Both the position numbers and the translations under genes were made by a program. A model generated the notes under the pieces. The model did no database searches. It had not been told where the DNA came from and saw only the letters and a program-made list of their open reading frames with translations. This document shows, in pieces, positions 1-8,027 of a stretch of DNA of 64,000 bases; position 1 is the stretch's first letter; every line of letters starts with the position of its first letter. This DNA is from Paraburkholderia sp. BL21I4N1 (GTDB lineage: Bacteria; Pseudomonadota; Gammaproteobacteria; Burkholderiales; Burkholderiaceae). Location: assembly GCF_002973525.1 (NCBI RefSeq), contig NZ_PVEN01000010.1, forward strand, positions 62,001 to 126,000, given 5' to 3'.

Positions 1-2
1 TG

Positions 3-149
3 GCCGAAGCCGCCGGCACGCCGCAGGCCATCCCGCACGACGTCGCCATGCTCACGCATGAGCAGGTGGGCCGCCCCGGCGGCGCGCTGTTCGCTTTTGA
101 GAGCCTGCTGGCAGGGTTGGTCGACGCTGAGCCCGACGTGCTGACCTGA
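3..149 (+). CDS. C-terminal end of an unidentified protein (partial)
   Basis: An open frame enters from the left edge and stops at TGA 147-149, giving 48 residues that end in ...DAEPDVLT. The codon use is high-GC and gene-like. The fragment is too short to name. It lies 61 bases upstream of a sulfonate-type binding protein on the same strand, so it may be an enzyme or transporter subunit of the same sulfur-related operon, but that is inference from position only. Confidence 0.4.
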   Translation, partial: AEAAGTPQAIPHDVAMLTHEQVGRPGGALFAFESLLAGLVDAEPDVLT

Positions 150-210
150 GCGCCGGACACCAAAAGCCGAACGCCGAACGCCGAACTCAACCCCACGGAA
201 CACCCCTCCA

Positions 211-1272
211 ATGATTCAGCGTTTCGATACGCCGGCTTCGCCCCGGCGTCGCCGACTGGTGGCCGCGTTGCCGGCCGTCACGTGGCTCGGCGCGAGCGGC
301 GGCCTGATCTCGTCCGCCGCCTCGGGCGCGACGCCTGCAACAACCCGGAGCACCACCGCCAGCACCACGCAGTACCTCGACTTAAGCAAGGTGCGTCTGC
401 GTGTCGCGACCTACAAAGGCGGCGACGCCACCTTGCTGAAAACCGCCGGCTTCGCCGATACGCCTTACACGATCGACTGGGCCGAATTTCAGTCCGGCAA
501 CGCGATGGTCGAAGCGATGAACGGCGGCTCGCTCGACATCGCCTCGGGCAGCGAAATCCCGCCGATCTTCGCGCGTCTGCAGAATGCTCAGGTCCGCGTG
601 ATCGCCGTCTACAAGGACGACGTCAACAACCAGGTCGTGCTGGTGCCGAAAGGCTCGCCGATCCGCTCGATCGCCGATCTGAAGGGCAAGCGCGTCGGCT
701 ATCTGCGCGCGACCACCACCCATTACTACCTGCTGCGGATGCTCGAGGAAGCCGGCCTGTCGTTCAACGACATTCAGGCAACCTCGCTCGCGCCGCGCGA
801 TGGCTTTGCGGCCTTCAACGCCGGTTCGCTCGACGCCTGGGCGATTTACGGCTACAACGTACCGCTCGCGATCTCGCGCTCGGGCGCACGCGTGCTGAAG
901 AACGCGAACGGCTACCTGTCGGGCAATTACCTGTACTACGGGCATCCCACGACGCTCACCGAGCCATTGCGGCGCGCCGCGTCGGCGGACTTGCTGGTGC
1001 GGCTGCAGCGTGCCTGCACATGGTTGAGCCAGCATCAGGACACGTACGCGAAAGTGCTGTCCGCCGAACTGCGCGTGCCGGAAGAAGCGATCGTGTCGCT
1101 GTATCGCAACCAGAGTCAGCCGCGCCGCGTCGCCGGCATCACGGCGGCGGATATCGCCAGCGAACAGCAGGTGGCGGACACGTTCGCGCAGGCCGGGGTG
1201 ATCGACCGCCATGTGGACGTCGCACCGCTGTGGACCGACACCTTCAACGCCGCGCTCGCTCACGGTGCGTGA
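211..1272 (+). CDS. ABC transporter substrate-binding protein, aliphatic sulfonate/SsuA-like
   Basis: A 353-residue exported solute-binding protein of the NMT1/SsuA family. The arginine-rich N-terminus followed by a hydrophobic stretch (about residues 12-40, ending ASGA) looks like a signal peptide. The mature part shows the family pattern: a beta-strand LRVATYKGGDATLLKTAG, then MVEAMNGGSLDIASGSEIPP, then IADLKGKRVG about residue 155 and LDAWAIYGYNVPL about residue 208. It should bind a small organosulfur compound in the periplasm and deliver it to an ABC permease. No permease or ATPase for it lies in the window, so they may be upstream of the edge. It is followed after 33 bases by a thiol-dioxygenase-type cupin and a rhodanese, which supports a sulfur role. 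The substrate is not determined by sequence. Confidence 0.85.
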   Translation: MIQRFDTPASPRRRRLVAALPAVTWLGASGGLISSAASGATPATTRSTTASTTQYLDLSKVRLRVATYKGGDATLLKTAGFADTPYTIDWAEFQSGNAMVEAMNGGSLDIASGSEIPPIFARLQNAQVRVIAVYKDDVNNQVVLVPKGSPIRSIADLKGKRVGYLRATTTHYYLLRMLEEAGLSFNDIQATSLAPRDGFAAFNAGSLDAWAIYGYNVPLAISRSGARVLKNANGYLSGNYLYYGHPTTLTEPLRRAASADLLVRLQRACTWLSQHQDTYAKVLSAELRVPEEAIVSLYRNQSQPRRVAGITAADIASEQQVADTFAQAGVIDRHVDVAPLWTDTFNAALAHGA

Positions 1273-1305
1273 GCGGCTTCCCGACACCTATCCTCGGATC
1301 ATTCG

Positions 1306-1914
1306 ATGACCCAAGCCCTGAGGCCGGACCGCCTGCGCGCGTTCGTCGGCCAAATCGCGTCGCTGGTCGACGCGGCGGCGTCCGAAGCGCATCTACTCGA
1401 TGCCGGCGGCGCCGCATTGCGTGAACTGCTCGCCCATGACGACTGGTTGCCCGACGCATTCGCGCAGCCCGATCCCGAGCGCTATCAGCAGTTTTTGTTG
1501 CACGCGGACGCGCGGCAGCGTTTTTCAATCGTCAGTTTTGTGTGGGGACCGGGGCAGGCGACGCCGGTTCACGATCACACCGTCTGGGGGTTGATCGGCG
1601 TGCTGCGTGGCGCGGAAATTGCACAGGCTTATCGCATCACGCCGGATGGCGCGCTACAGGAACAGGGCGCGGCCAAACGCCTCGATCGCGGGGACGTGGA
1701 TGCGGTCTCGCCGGACATCGGCGACATCCATCGCGTGAGCAATGCTTTTGGTGACCGTACGTCGATCAGCATTCACGTGTACGGTGCAAATATCGGCGCG
1801 GTGAGCCGTTCGGTCTATCCGGCCGGCGGCGGCCGCAAAGCGTTTATTTCCGGCTACTCGAACGACGTGTTACCGAATATCTGGAATGTCTCGAAGGAGT
1901 CTTCGATCTCATGA
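1306..1914 (+). CDS. Cysteine dioxygenase-type thiol dioxygenase (cupin)
   Basis: A 202-residue protein of the bacterial cysteine dioxygenase / 3-mercaptopropionate dioxygenase family. These are mononuclear iron cupins that add O2 to a thiol to give a sulfinate. Three iron-ligand histidines are visible: the HDH of GQATPVHDHTVWG (about residues 91-93) and the His of GDIHRVSN. The conserved SIHVYG strand near residue 157 carries the usual active-site tyrosine. The stop codon overlaps the start of the following rhodanese gene (ATGA type), so the two are translationally coupled. In related bacteria such pairs handle cysteine, mercaptopropionate or mercaptosuccinate; which thiol is used here cannot be read from the sequence. 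A second, divergent member of this family is at 60596-61162. Confidence 0.85.
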   Translation: MTQALRPDRLRAFVGQIASLVDAAASEAHLLDAGGAALRELLAHDDWLPDAFAQPDPERYQQFLLHADARQRFSIVSFVWGPGQATPVHDHTVWGLIGVLRGAEIAQAYRITPDGALQEQGAAKRLDRGDVDAVSPDIGDIHRVSNAFGDRTSISIHVYGANIGAVSRSVYPAGGGRKAFISGYSNDVLPNIWNVSKESSIS

Positions 1915-3512
1915 GTGTCGTTACCCATTTCCGTACCCGATCATTCGACGACGTGCGCCGCACACTGATCGATCGCGAGGAAATCGCGCTCGTCGACGTG
2001 CGCGAGGAAGATCCGCATGCGCGCAGTCATCCGTTGTTTGCCGCTAATTTGCCGTTGTCGCGACTCGAACTCGATGCGCCGGTGCGCCTGCCGCGTCGCG
2101 CGGTGCCGATCGTCGTGTTCGATTCGGGCGAAGGACTCGCGGAACGCGCGGCGCTGCGTCTCACCGAACTGGGCTACACCGACGTCGCCTTACTCGAAGG
2201 CGGCCTGCAAGGCTGGCGCGCCGCCGGCGGCGAACTGTTCCAGGACGTCAACGTACCGAGCAAGGCGTTCGGCGAACTGGTGGAGAGCGAGCGGCATACG
2301 CCGTCGCTGGGGGCGCCGCAGGTGCAGGCGCTGCTCGATCACGAAACCGACGTGGTCGTGCTCGACGCGCGCCGCTTCGACGAATACCAGACCATGAACA
2401 TTCCCGGCAGCATCAGCGTGCCGGGCGCGGAACTGGTGCTGCGCGCGCGCCAGCTCGCCCCCAATCCGGCGACGCGGATCATCGTCAATTGCGCGGGGCG
2501 TACCCGCAGCATCATCGGTGCGCAGTCGCTGATCAACGCGGGCGTGCCGAATCCGGTCGCGGCGCTGCGCAACGGCACGATCGGCTGGACGCTCGCGGGC
2601 CAGGCGCTGGCGCACGGCAGCGCGCGCCGTTTCGAACCGATTGCCGACGACAAACTGCGCCTCGCCGCCGCCGATGCCGCGCGCACGGTCGCGGATCGCG
2701 CGAAAGTGGGCCGCACGTCGCGCGACGAAGCGCGCCGCTGGGCCGGCGAAGCGGTGCGCACGGTGTATCGCTTCGACGTGCGTACGCCGGAAGAATACGA
2801 AGCGGGCCACGTGCCCGGTTTTCGTAGCGCGCCGGGCGGCCAACTGGTGCAGGAAACCGACATGTTCGCGCCGGTGCGCGGCGCGCGCGTGATTCTCGCG
2901 GACAACGACGGCGTGCGCGCGAATATGACGGCGTCCTGGCTCGCGCAGATGAACGTCGAGGTGTACGTGGTGGACGGCCTGACGGCCGCGGATCTCGGCG
3001 AAAAAGGCGCGGCGCCGGCGGCACGCGATGCGCCGACGCCGCCGGATGCCGATGAAATCACGCCGGCCGGCCTGGTCACGCTGCTGCAAACGCCGGGCAC
3101 GGTCGTGCTGGATTTCACGACCAGCGCGAACTACGTGAAGCGGCACATTCCTGGCGCGTGGTTCGTGATCCGCTCGCAACTCGCGGACGCGTTGCACAAA
3201 TTGCCGGCTGCGCAGCGATATGTGGTGACGTGCGGCAGTAGCGCGCTTGCGCGTTTTGTCGCGCCCGAGCTGGCGGCGTCGACGGACAAGCCGGTGCAGG
3301 TGCTGAGCGGCGGGACGGCGGCGTGGATCGACGCGGGCCTGCCGCTGGAAAGCGGGGAGACGCGGCTGGCGTCGCCGCGCATCGATCGCTACCGGCGTCC
3401 GTACGAAGGCACCGATAACGCCCGGGAAGCGATGAATGCGTATCTGGAGTGGGAGTACGGTCTGGTCGCGCAACTGGCGCGCGATGGGACGCATGGGTTC
3501 CGGGTGATTTGA
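1911..3512 (+). CDS. Four-domain rhodanese-like sulfurtransferase
   Basis: A 533-residue protein made of four consecutive rhodanese domains, roughly residues 10-112, 125-245, 270-370 and 385-500. Rhodaneses move sulfane sulfur through a catalytic-loop cysteine. Here only domains 2 (VNCAGRTRS) and 4 (VVTCGSSALA) have that cysteine. The equivalent loops of domain 1 (VVFDSGEGLAE) and domain 3 (ILADNDGVRA) have aspartate or serine instead, so the protein alternates inactive and active domains. Its ATG lies inside the end of the dioxygenase gene, an ATGA overlap, which indicates joint use of a thiol-derived sulfur species such as sulfinate or persulfide. No signal peptide is visible, so it is probably cytoplasmic. 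Confidence 0.9.
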   Translation: MSVVTHFRTRSFDDVRRTLIDREEIALVDVREEDPHARSHPLFAANLPLSRLELDAPVRLPRRAVPIVVFDSGEGLAERAALRLTELGYTDVALLEGGLQGWRAAGGELFQDVNVPSKAFGELVESERHTPSLGAPQVQALLDHETDVVVLDARRFDEYQTMNIPGSISVPGAELVLRARQLAPNPATRIIVNCAGRTRSIIGAQSLINAGVPNPVAALRNGTIGWTLAGQALAHGSARRFEPIADDKLRLAAADAARTVADRAKVGRTSRDEARRWAGEAVRTVYRFDVRTPEEYEAGHVPGFRSAPGGQLVQETDMFAPVRGARVILADNDGVRANMTASWLAQMNVEVYVVDGLTAADLGEKGAAPAARDAPTPPDADEITPAGLVTLLQTPGTVVLDFTTSANYVKRHIPGAWFVIRSQLADALHKLPAAQRYVVTCGSSALARFVAPELAASTDKPVQVLSGGTAAWIDAGLPLESGETRLASPRIDRYRRPYEGTDNAREAMNAYLEWEYGLVAQLARDGTHGFRVI

Positions 3513-3568
3513 GCGGTGGGCGGCGGGCTGGTTTCGCGCGATCAGGCCTGAGCACAGGACGCGCGGCG

Positions 3569-4480
3569 TCAGGCCGCGCGTTGCCCCCGGGCGTCCTTGA
3601 ACTGCCGTTCAATCGCCGCGCCGAAGCGCTCGACCGGCTGCTGCAATTTGCCGAGCACGCGAGGATGCACGAGCCAGATATCGATCAGCGGCTTGAAGTC
3701 GCTGATCGGTACGACATCGAGAGCGTCCGCGTAAGCACTGGCTTGAAGCAGCGGCAACGGGACAAGACCGAGCCCATTGCCATCCGCGACCAGTTGCAAT
3801 TGCAACTCGGTGCCGAGCGTTTCCAGATTCAGCTTCAACGCCAGCCCCAAACCCGTCAGTGTGCGTTGCAGGCCGTCGCGGAAACCGCAGCCATCCGGAT
3901 TCAAGACCCAACCGATCGACTGGCATGCCGCCAGCGTATGCGCGCGCTTCTTCAGCCGACCTTTTTGCGCGACCACTGCCAGTTTGACGCGGCCGAGCGA
4001 GCGCGCAGCCAGCGTGTCGTCGAAGGTCTTGTTGGCCGGCAACAGGATCGCGGCGGCGTCGAGCTCGCCTTGTTCCAAGCGTTGCAGCAACTGGCTGCCC
4101 CAGCCGGTCGACGCGCGTGCCTGCAGATCGGGGTAAGCCGTTTTCAAACCGCGCATCGCCTCGCTCAGCGCGATATCCGCGATGGTCTGCGCGACGCCCA
4201 GACGCAGTGTGCCGACCGGCGGCGTGTCGCTGGCGACGATCTCGCGCAGCACGTCGAGTTCGCGCTGGATCACGCGGCATTGTTCGTAGACCACGCGGCC
4301 CGCGGCGGTCGCTTTCAAGGGGCGCGTGTTGCGATCAAGCAGTGCGACGCCGAGGGCTTCTTCGAAATTCTGCAGACGGCGCGTGATGGCCGGTTGCGTA
4401 AGACCGAGCGCGAGCGCCGCCTGTTGCAGCGATTGACAGCGAATCACGGTGACGTAGGCGTCGATTTCGTCGATCTTCAT
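3569..4480 (-). CDS. LysR-family transcriptional regulator
   Basis: A 303-residue LysR-type regulator. The N-terminal winged helix-turn-helix is clear (ALALGLTQPAITRRLQNFEE, residues about 21-40, then LLDRNTRPLKATAAG), followed by a linker helix and a periplasmic-binding-like effector domain from about residue 90 (GTLRLGVAQTIADIAL). It is divergent from the SsuA-like gene at 4679 with a gap of about 200 bases, the usual layout for a LysR regulator and its target. By context the co-inducer is probably an organosulfur compound or sulfate-related signal; this is inference. It converges with the rhodanese gene. Confidence 0.9.
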   Translation of the reverse strand: MKIDEIDAYVTVIRCQSLQQAALALGLTQPAITRRLQNFEEALGVALLDRNTRPLKATAAGRVVYEQCRVIQRELDVLREIVASDTPPVGTLRLGVAQTIADIALSEAMRGLKTAYPDLQARASTGWGSQLLQRLEQGELDAAAILLPANKTFDDTLAARSLGRVKLAVVAQKGRLKKRAHTLAACQSIGWVLNPDGCGFRDGLQRTLTGLGLALKLNLETLGTELQLQLVADGNGLGLVPLPLLQASAYADALDVVPISDFKPLIDIWLVHPRVLGKLQQPVERFGAAIERQFKDARGQRAA

Positions 4481-4582
4481 GATGGGTTGAGCGAGAGTGA
4501 TGGCGCTTGAAAACGCGCTGGATCGGTGGCGTCGATGATACCTGTGGTGTCTCGCATCGTCGCTTCGATGCCGAATAAAATT

Positions 4583-4609
4583 CGCATATTTGCTTAGCAG
4601 AATAATGCG
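4583..4609. promoter_or_regulatory. Candidate LysR operator between the LysR gene and the SsuA-like gene
   Basis: The AT-rich intergenic stretch holds an interrupted inverted repeat, CGCAT (4583-4587) and ATGCG (4605-4609), with TTTGCTTAGCAGAA between them. Its place in the divergent promoter region fits an operator for the 3569-4480 regulator. No binding site for this particular protein is known to me. Confidence 0.35.
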
Positions 4610-4678
4610 TTTGTCTTATACCGAAGGGCGCTTTATCGTCGACGGCAATAGCGATAAAACCTCGACGTATAGGCATCC

Positions 4679-5617
4679 ATGACGACTTTCCGTGGTTCTC
4701 TCGCCCCGCTCGCACTGTCGGCCATGCTGTGCGCGCTGCCTGCGCACACGGCCGATCTACCGGTGCTCAAGGTCGGCGATCAGGCTTTGCAAACGCGCGG
4801 CATTCTCGAAGCGTCCGGGCAACTGCACGACCTGCCGTACAAAATCGAATGGTTCAATTTTCCGGCGGCGCAACCGCTCGGTGAAGCGCTGAATGCGGGC
4901 GCCGTCGACGTAGGCGGTCTCGGCGACGCACCGCTGGTGTTCGCACTCGCGGCGGGCGCGCGCGTGCGAGCGGTCGCGGCGACCCGTTCGAATCCGCAGG
5001 ATCTGGCGATTGTCGTGAGCGAGCATTCGCCGTTGCACGATACGGCGAGTTTGAAGGGCAAGCGGATTGCGACGACGCGCGGCTCGATCGGCCACTATCT
5101 GGCGCTCGCCGCGCTCAAGAAAGCGGGCATTGCGCCGGGCGACGTCAACTTCGTTTTCCTCGCGCCCGCCGATGCGAAAGCGGCGCTCGCGTCGGGCAGC
5201 GTCGACGCCTGGTCGGTGTGGGATCCGTACACCGCGCTCGCCGAAGCGCGCGATCACGACCGCCTGATCGCGAACGGCGTGGGCCTGTCCGAAGGACTCA
5301 GCTACCAGGTCGCGACGGAACGCGCGATCGCCGACAAGCGCGTGCAACTCGCGGACTTCCTGCGTCGTGTGGCGATCGGCCAACGCTGGGCGCTCTCGCA
5401 TCCCGACGAAGTCGCGGCGATGCAGTCGCGCGTCACCGGCTTGCCGACCGACGTGCTGAAAACCGTCTATCAGCGCGGCCAGGTGCATCCGGTCGCGATC
5501 GACGACAGCGTCGTCGCCGCGCAGCAGCGCACGGCCGATACCTACGAAGCCGCCAACGTGATCCGCGCGCACGTGAATGTCCGCGCGAGTTTCGACCGCA
5601 GTTTTCCTTTGCCTTGA
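4679..5617 (+). CDS. ABC transporter substrate-binding protein, sulfonate/taurine type
   Basis: A 312-residue periplasmic binding protein with a cleavable signal peptide (residues 1-23, ending PAHTA). It is a divergent paralogue of the protein at 211-1272, with the same family signatures: LGEALNAGAVDVGGLGDAPLV near residue 70, SLKGKRIATTRGSIGHYL near 125, and GSVDAWSVWDPYTALAEA near 175. It stands alone, without permease or ATPase genes next to it, and is divergent from a LysR regulator, so it probably feeds a transporter encoded elsewhere. A desulfurisation substrate is likely from context; the ligand is unknown. Confidence 0.85.
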   Translation: MTTFRGSLAPLALSAMLCALPAHTADLPVLKVGDQALQTRGILEASGQLHDLPYKIEWFNFPAAQPLGEALNAGAVDVGGLGDAPLVFALAAGARVRAVAATRSNPQDLAIVVSEHSPLHDTASLKGKRIATTRGSIGHYLALAALKKAGIAPGDVNFVFLAPADAKAALASGSVDAWSVWDPYTALAEARDHDRLIANGVGLSEGLSYQVATERAIADKRVQLADFLRRVAIGQRWALSHPDEVAAMQSRVTGLPTDVLKTVYQRGQVHPVAIDDSVVAAQQRTADTYEAANVIRAHVNVRASFDRSFPLP

Positions 5618-5737
5618 GTGCGGGCCTGACGGCCTGACCGCGCGGCCGCCGCCGCTTGCGAATCCTCTGCCAATTCGGTGTAAACGCGCTCTCGTCTAAA
5701 TCCGCCGATCCATTTAGATTAACTGCACTTGGAAGGC

Positions 5738-5981
5738 TTATCGAGGGACCAGGGCGGCCATACAAGCAGCGGTCCGTCACCCCGGCGCTGGCGCAAGGCG
5801 AGAGGCCAAGGTCGCTCGCCGTCACGTTCGGAGCGGACCGCTGCGTGTCGTCCCTGGTGCGTCGTGTTGCGGCGAGGGCGCTTCGATTCCGGCGGATTGA
5901 GCGTCGTTCGGCTATCCGCTTCGATTTTCCCGGTTGACCGTATCGACCGTCGGCGACGCTTTGCACAGCGTCGCCTTTTTT
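5738..5981 (+). ncRNA. Candidate structured non-coding RNA ending in an intrinsic terminator
   Basis: This intergenic stretch has no convincing gene but holds nested complementary segments. ACCAGGG (5748-5754) pairs with CCCTGGT (5852-5858). Inside it, an uninterrupted 11-base stem joins GCAGCGGTCCG (5766-5776) to CGGACCGCTGC (5834-5844). An apical hairpin joins GGCGAG (5797-5802) to CTCGCC (5815-5820). A strong plus-strand terminator closes the unit. The rod-like shape with internal loops recalls 6S-type RNA, but I cannot match it to a known family. It could also be the long 3' untranslated region of the SsuA-like gene. No clear promoter was found. Confidence 0.35.
5952..5981 (+). terminator. 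Intrinsic terminator
   Basis: A perfect 9-base stem, GGCGACGCT (5952-5960) and AGCGTCGCC (5967-5975), with a 6-base loop, is followed directly by six T. It ends either the transcript of the SsuA-like gene or the candidate RNA just upstream. Confidence 0.85.
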
Positions 5982-6139
5982 GCGTGCTGCCGGTGTCGCG
6001 CGCAAACACCCTCCACCCATCCCACCATGTACCTCGCTCGCGGTTTTCTCCGCACGCGGTTATCCTGTAGTACACCCTACACAACACACCCACCGCGATG
6101 CGGACCGTTACGCCGCCGCATCGCTACAGGAAATTCGCT

Positions 6140-6691
6140 GTGAGCCTCAAACCGCTAATTGCCGTCATGCTGGCCGCGTGCGTCGCGTTGACCGGCTGCG
6201 ACCAACAACAGAGCGACCAAGCCGTGCAAAAACTCAAGGCCTTCTTCAACGCCGTCAAACCGGACGCGCTGCTACTGAAGGACATGACGCCGGGCGTCAC
6301 GACCGAAGCGCAGATCCGCGATCAGATGGGCAAGCCGGAAACGGAGCGCACTTTTACCGACGGTTCGAAGCGCTTCGAATATCCGCGTGGCCCGGAAGGC
6401 TTGAACACGTATATGGTCGATATCGATCGCGACGGTAAATTGCAGGCCATTACCCAGGTGCTGACCGCCGCCAATTTCGCGAGGATTCACGTCGGCATGA
6501 GCGAGGACGAAGTGCGCCGTCTGCTCGGCAAACCGGGCCAGGTGGCGGTCTTCCCGCTCAAGCCGGAGACGGTGTGGAGCTGGAAGTGGCGAGAGCGGGG
6601 CGTGACCGAAGAAGGTATTTTCAACGTGCATTTCGACGAGTTTCACAAGGTTTATACGACATCGCGCTCGGACGTGATTCGCGGGCGCTAG
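6140..6691 (+). CDS. BamE/SmpA-like lipoprotein
   Basis: A small outer-envelope lipoprotein of 183 residues from the GTG at 6140. That start is preferred over the ATG at 6098 because AGGAA lies about 8 bases upstream and it puts a normal lipoprotein signal (SLKPLIAVMLAACVALTGC) at the N-terminus, with the lipobox cysteine near residue 20. The mature part contains two SmpA/OmlA-type repeats: MTPGVTTEAQIRDQMGKPE and IHVGMSEDEVRRLLGKPG. The second is the classic BamE signature. The real BamE is a single-domain protein, so this is a family relative rather than the beta-barrel assembly subunit itself. It is followed after 22 bases by a patatin-like lipase, perhaps in the same transcript. Confidence 0.8.
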   Translation: MSLKPLIAVMLAACVALTGCDQQQSDQAVQKLKAFFNAVKPDALLLKDMTPGVTTEAQIRDQMGKPETERTFTDGSKRFEYPRGPEGLNTYMVDIDRDGKLQAITQVLTAANFARIHVGMSEDEVRRLLGKPGQVAVFPLKPETVWSWKWRERGVTEEGIFNVHFDEFHKVYTTSRSDVIRGR

Positions 6692-6713
6692 ACGACAACA
6701 GACGGGGCAAAAA

Positions 6714-7667
6714 ATGATACGTCGACGTCGATACAGCCGAATCGGGCTGGTGTTGGGGGGCGGCGCCGCGCGCGGCTGGGCGCATATCGGCGCGATTCGA
6801 GCGCTGCACGACGCAGGCATCAAGCCGGACGTGGTGTGCGGCACGTCGATCGGCGCGCTGGTCGGGGCGGTCTACGCGAACGGCGACCTCGACTGGCTCG
6901 AGGAGTGGGTCTCGCGGCTCACCTGGCAGACCGTGGTGCGCCTGCTCGATCTGCGTTTCTCGGGCGGCCTGCTCGGCGGCCGCAAAGTGATCAAGCTCTT
7001 CGCGGACAAATTCAACGGCTGCTCGATCGCGCAACTGAACATGCCGTTCGCGGCGGTCGCCACCGAACTGGATAGCGGCCGCGAGACCTGGTTGCAGGAC
7101 GGCAGCGTGTCCGACGCGGTGCGCGCGTCGATTGCGATTCCGGGCATTTTCACGCCGGTCTTTCACAACGGCGTGTGGCTGGTGGATGGCGGCCTCAGCA
7201 ATCCGGTGCCGGTGTCGGTGGCGCGCGGCATGCGCGCGGACTGCGTGATCGCGGTGGACCTGAACAACGACATTCTGAATGGCCGCGACTTCGGCGGCGC
7301 GGTGGTCGACACGCCCGCCATCGATCCGGACGCGCCACCGCCGGTCGCGCTGCGCCGCAACGGCAAGCCGTGGCCGCGGTGGCTCGCGCCGGCCGACACG
7401 CCCGTCACTCGCGACGTGCGCGTGCCGCCCGCACCGAGCGCGCGCGTGCCGTCCATGCTGAGTTCGATCGCGCAAAGCATCGACATCATGCAGGTGCGCA
7501 TCACGCGCAGCCGGCTGGCCGGTGAGCCGGCGGATATCCTGATCCAGCCGCGGCTGGGCGGCATGGGGATCTTCGATTTCCACCGTGCGGGGCCGGCAAT
7601 CGAAGAAGGGCGGGCGGCGGTCGAACACATGCTGCCGGCCATCCGCTCGCGGTTGGGGATGGACTGA
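6714..7667 (+). CDS. Patatin-like phospholipase, RssA-type
   Basis: A 317-residue patatin family acyl hydrolase using a Ser-Asp dyad. The oxyanion loop GLVLGGGAARGWAH is at residues 10-24, the nucleophile elbow GTSIG near residue 43, and the catalytic aspartate in LVDGGLSNPVPV near 160. The length and motif spacing match the NTE/RssA group of bacterial proteins. There is a proline-rich insertion about residues 200-240. No signal peptide is present, so it is probably cytoplasmic or membrane-associated. The true lipid substrate is unknown. Confidence 0.85.
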   Translation: MIRRRRYSRIGLVLGGGAARGWAHIGAIRALHDAGIKPDVVCGTSIGALVGAVYANGDLDWLEEWVSRLTWQTVVRLLDLRFSGGLLGGRKVIKLFADKFNGCSIAQLNMPFAAVATELDSGRETWLQDGSVSDAVRASIAIPGIFTPVFHNGVWLVDGGLSNPVPVSVARGMRADCVIAVDLNNDILNGRDFGGAVVDTPAIDPDAPPPVALRRNGKPWPRWLAPADTPVTRDVRVPPAPSARVPSMLSSIAQSIDIMQVRITRSRLAGEPADILIQPRLGGMGIFDFHRAGPAIEEGRAAVEHMLPAIRSRLGMD

Positions 7668-8027
7668 CGCGCTCAGGTGCGCTCGGGCGCCTTCTGGTGC
7701 GCCCAGCCGCGCCGGGCCACCCAATTCCACCCGCATCGGCCGCGCCGCGTCTATCGAAAAAGCGACCCGAAACTTGCTAAATCGCGGCGGCGCCTACCGC
7801 CCGCGCCGCGCCTTACAACAACATATCCCCTGCAAAACCAAGCGCTGCCAGCGTTCCCGCCCGGCAAACGGCGCAATGTTGCGTCGCAACACGATAGCCC
7901 TCCACCATTTGAGCAATTAATTTTCGCTTGGGAGACTCCGCGCCATGCTGAACGCGTCGGACAAGCGGCTGGACCGCGCTGCCGCCGCCGTCCAGCGCAT
8001 CCTCAAACAACCTGGATGGAGACACGC
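7668..8027 (+). other. Leader/promoter region of the arginine transport operon
   Basis: This 360-base stretch between the patatin gene and the transport operon has no accepted gene. TTGCGTCGCAA near 7881-7892 contains a CGTCGC core like the half-site used by ArgR regulators of the AraC type. A possible upstream reading frame starts at ATG 7945 and runs to a TGA near 8103, overlapping the start of the permease gene in another frame. A GGGAGA stretch lies in front of it. Whether it is translated is unknown. Confidence 0.3.

Noticed and set aside
5738..5981. Assignment of the structured RNA to 6S RNA
   Set aside because: The general rod shape is similar but I could not match conserved 6S sequence blocks; a covariance search is needed.
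5656..6093. Short open frames on both strands in the gap 5618-6139
   Set aside because: They overlap each other, lack ribosome binding sites and conflict with the strong pairing pattern and terminator, which fit an RNA better.
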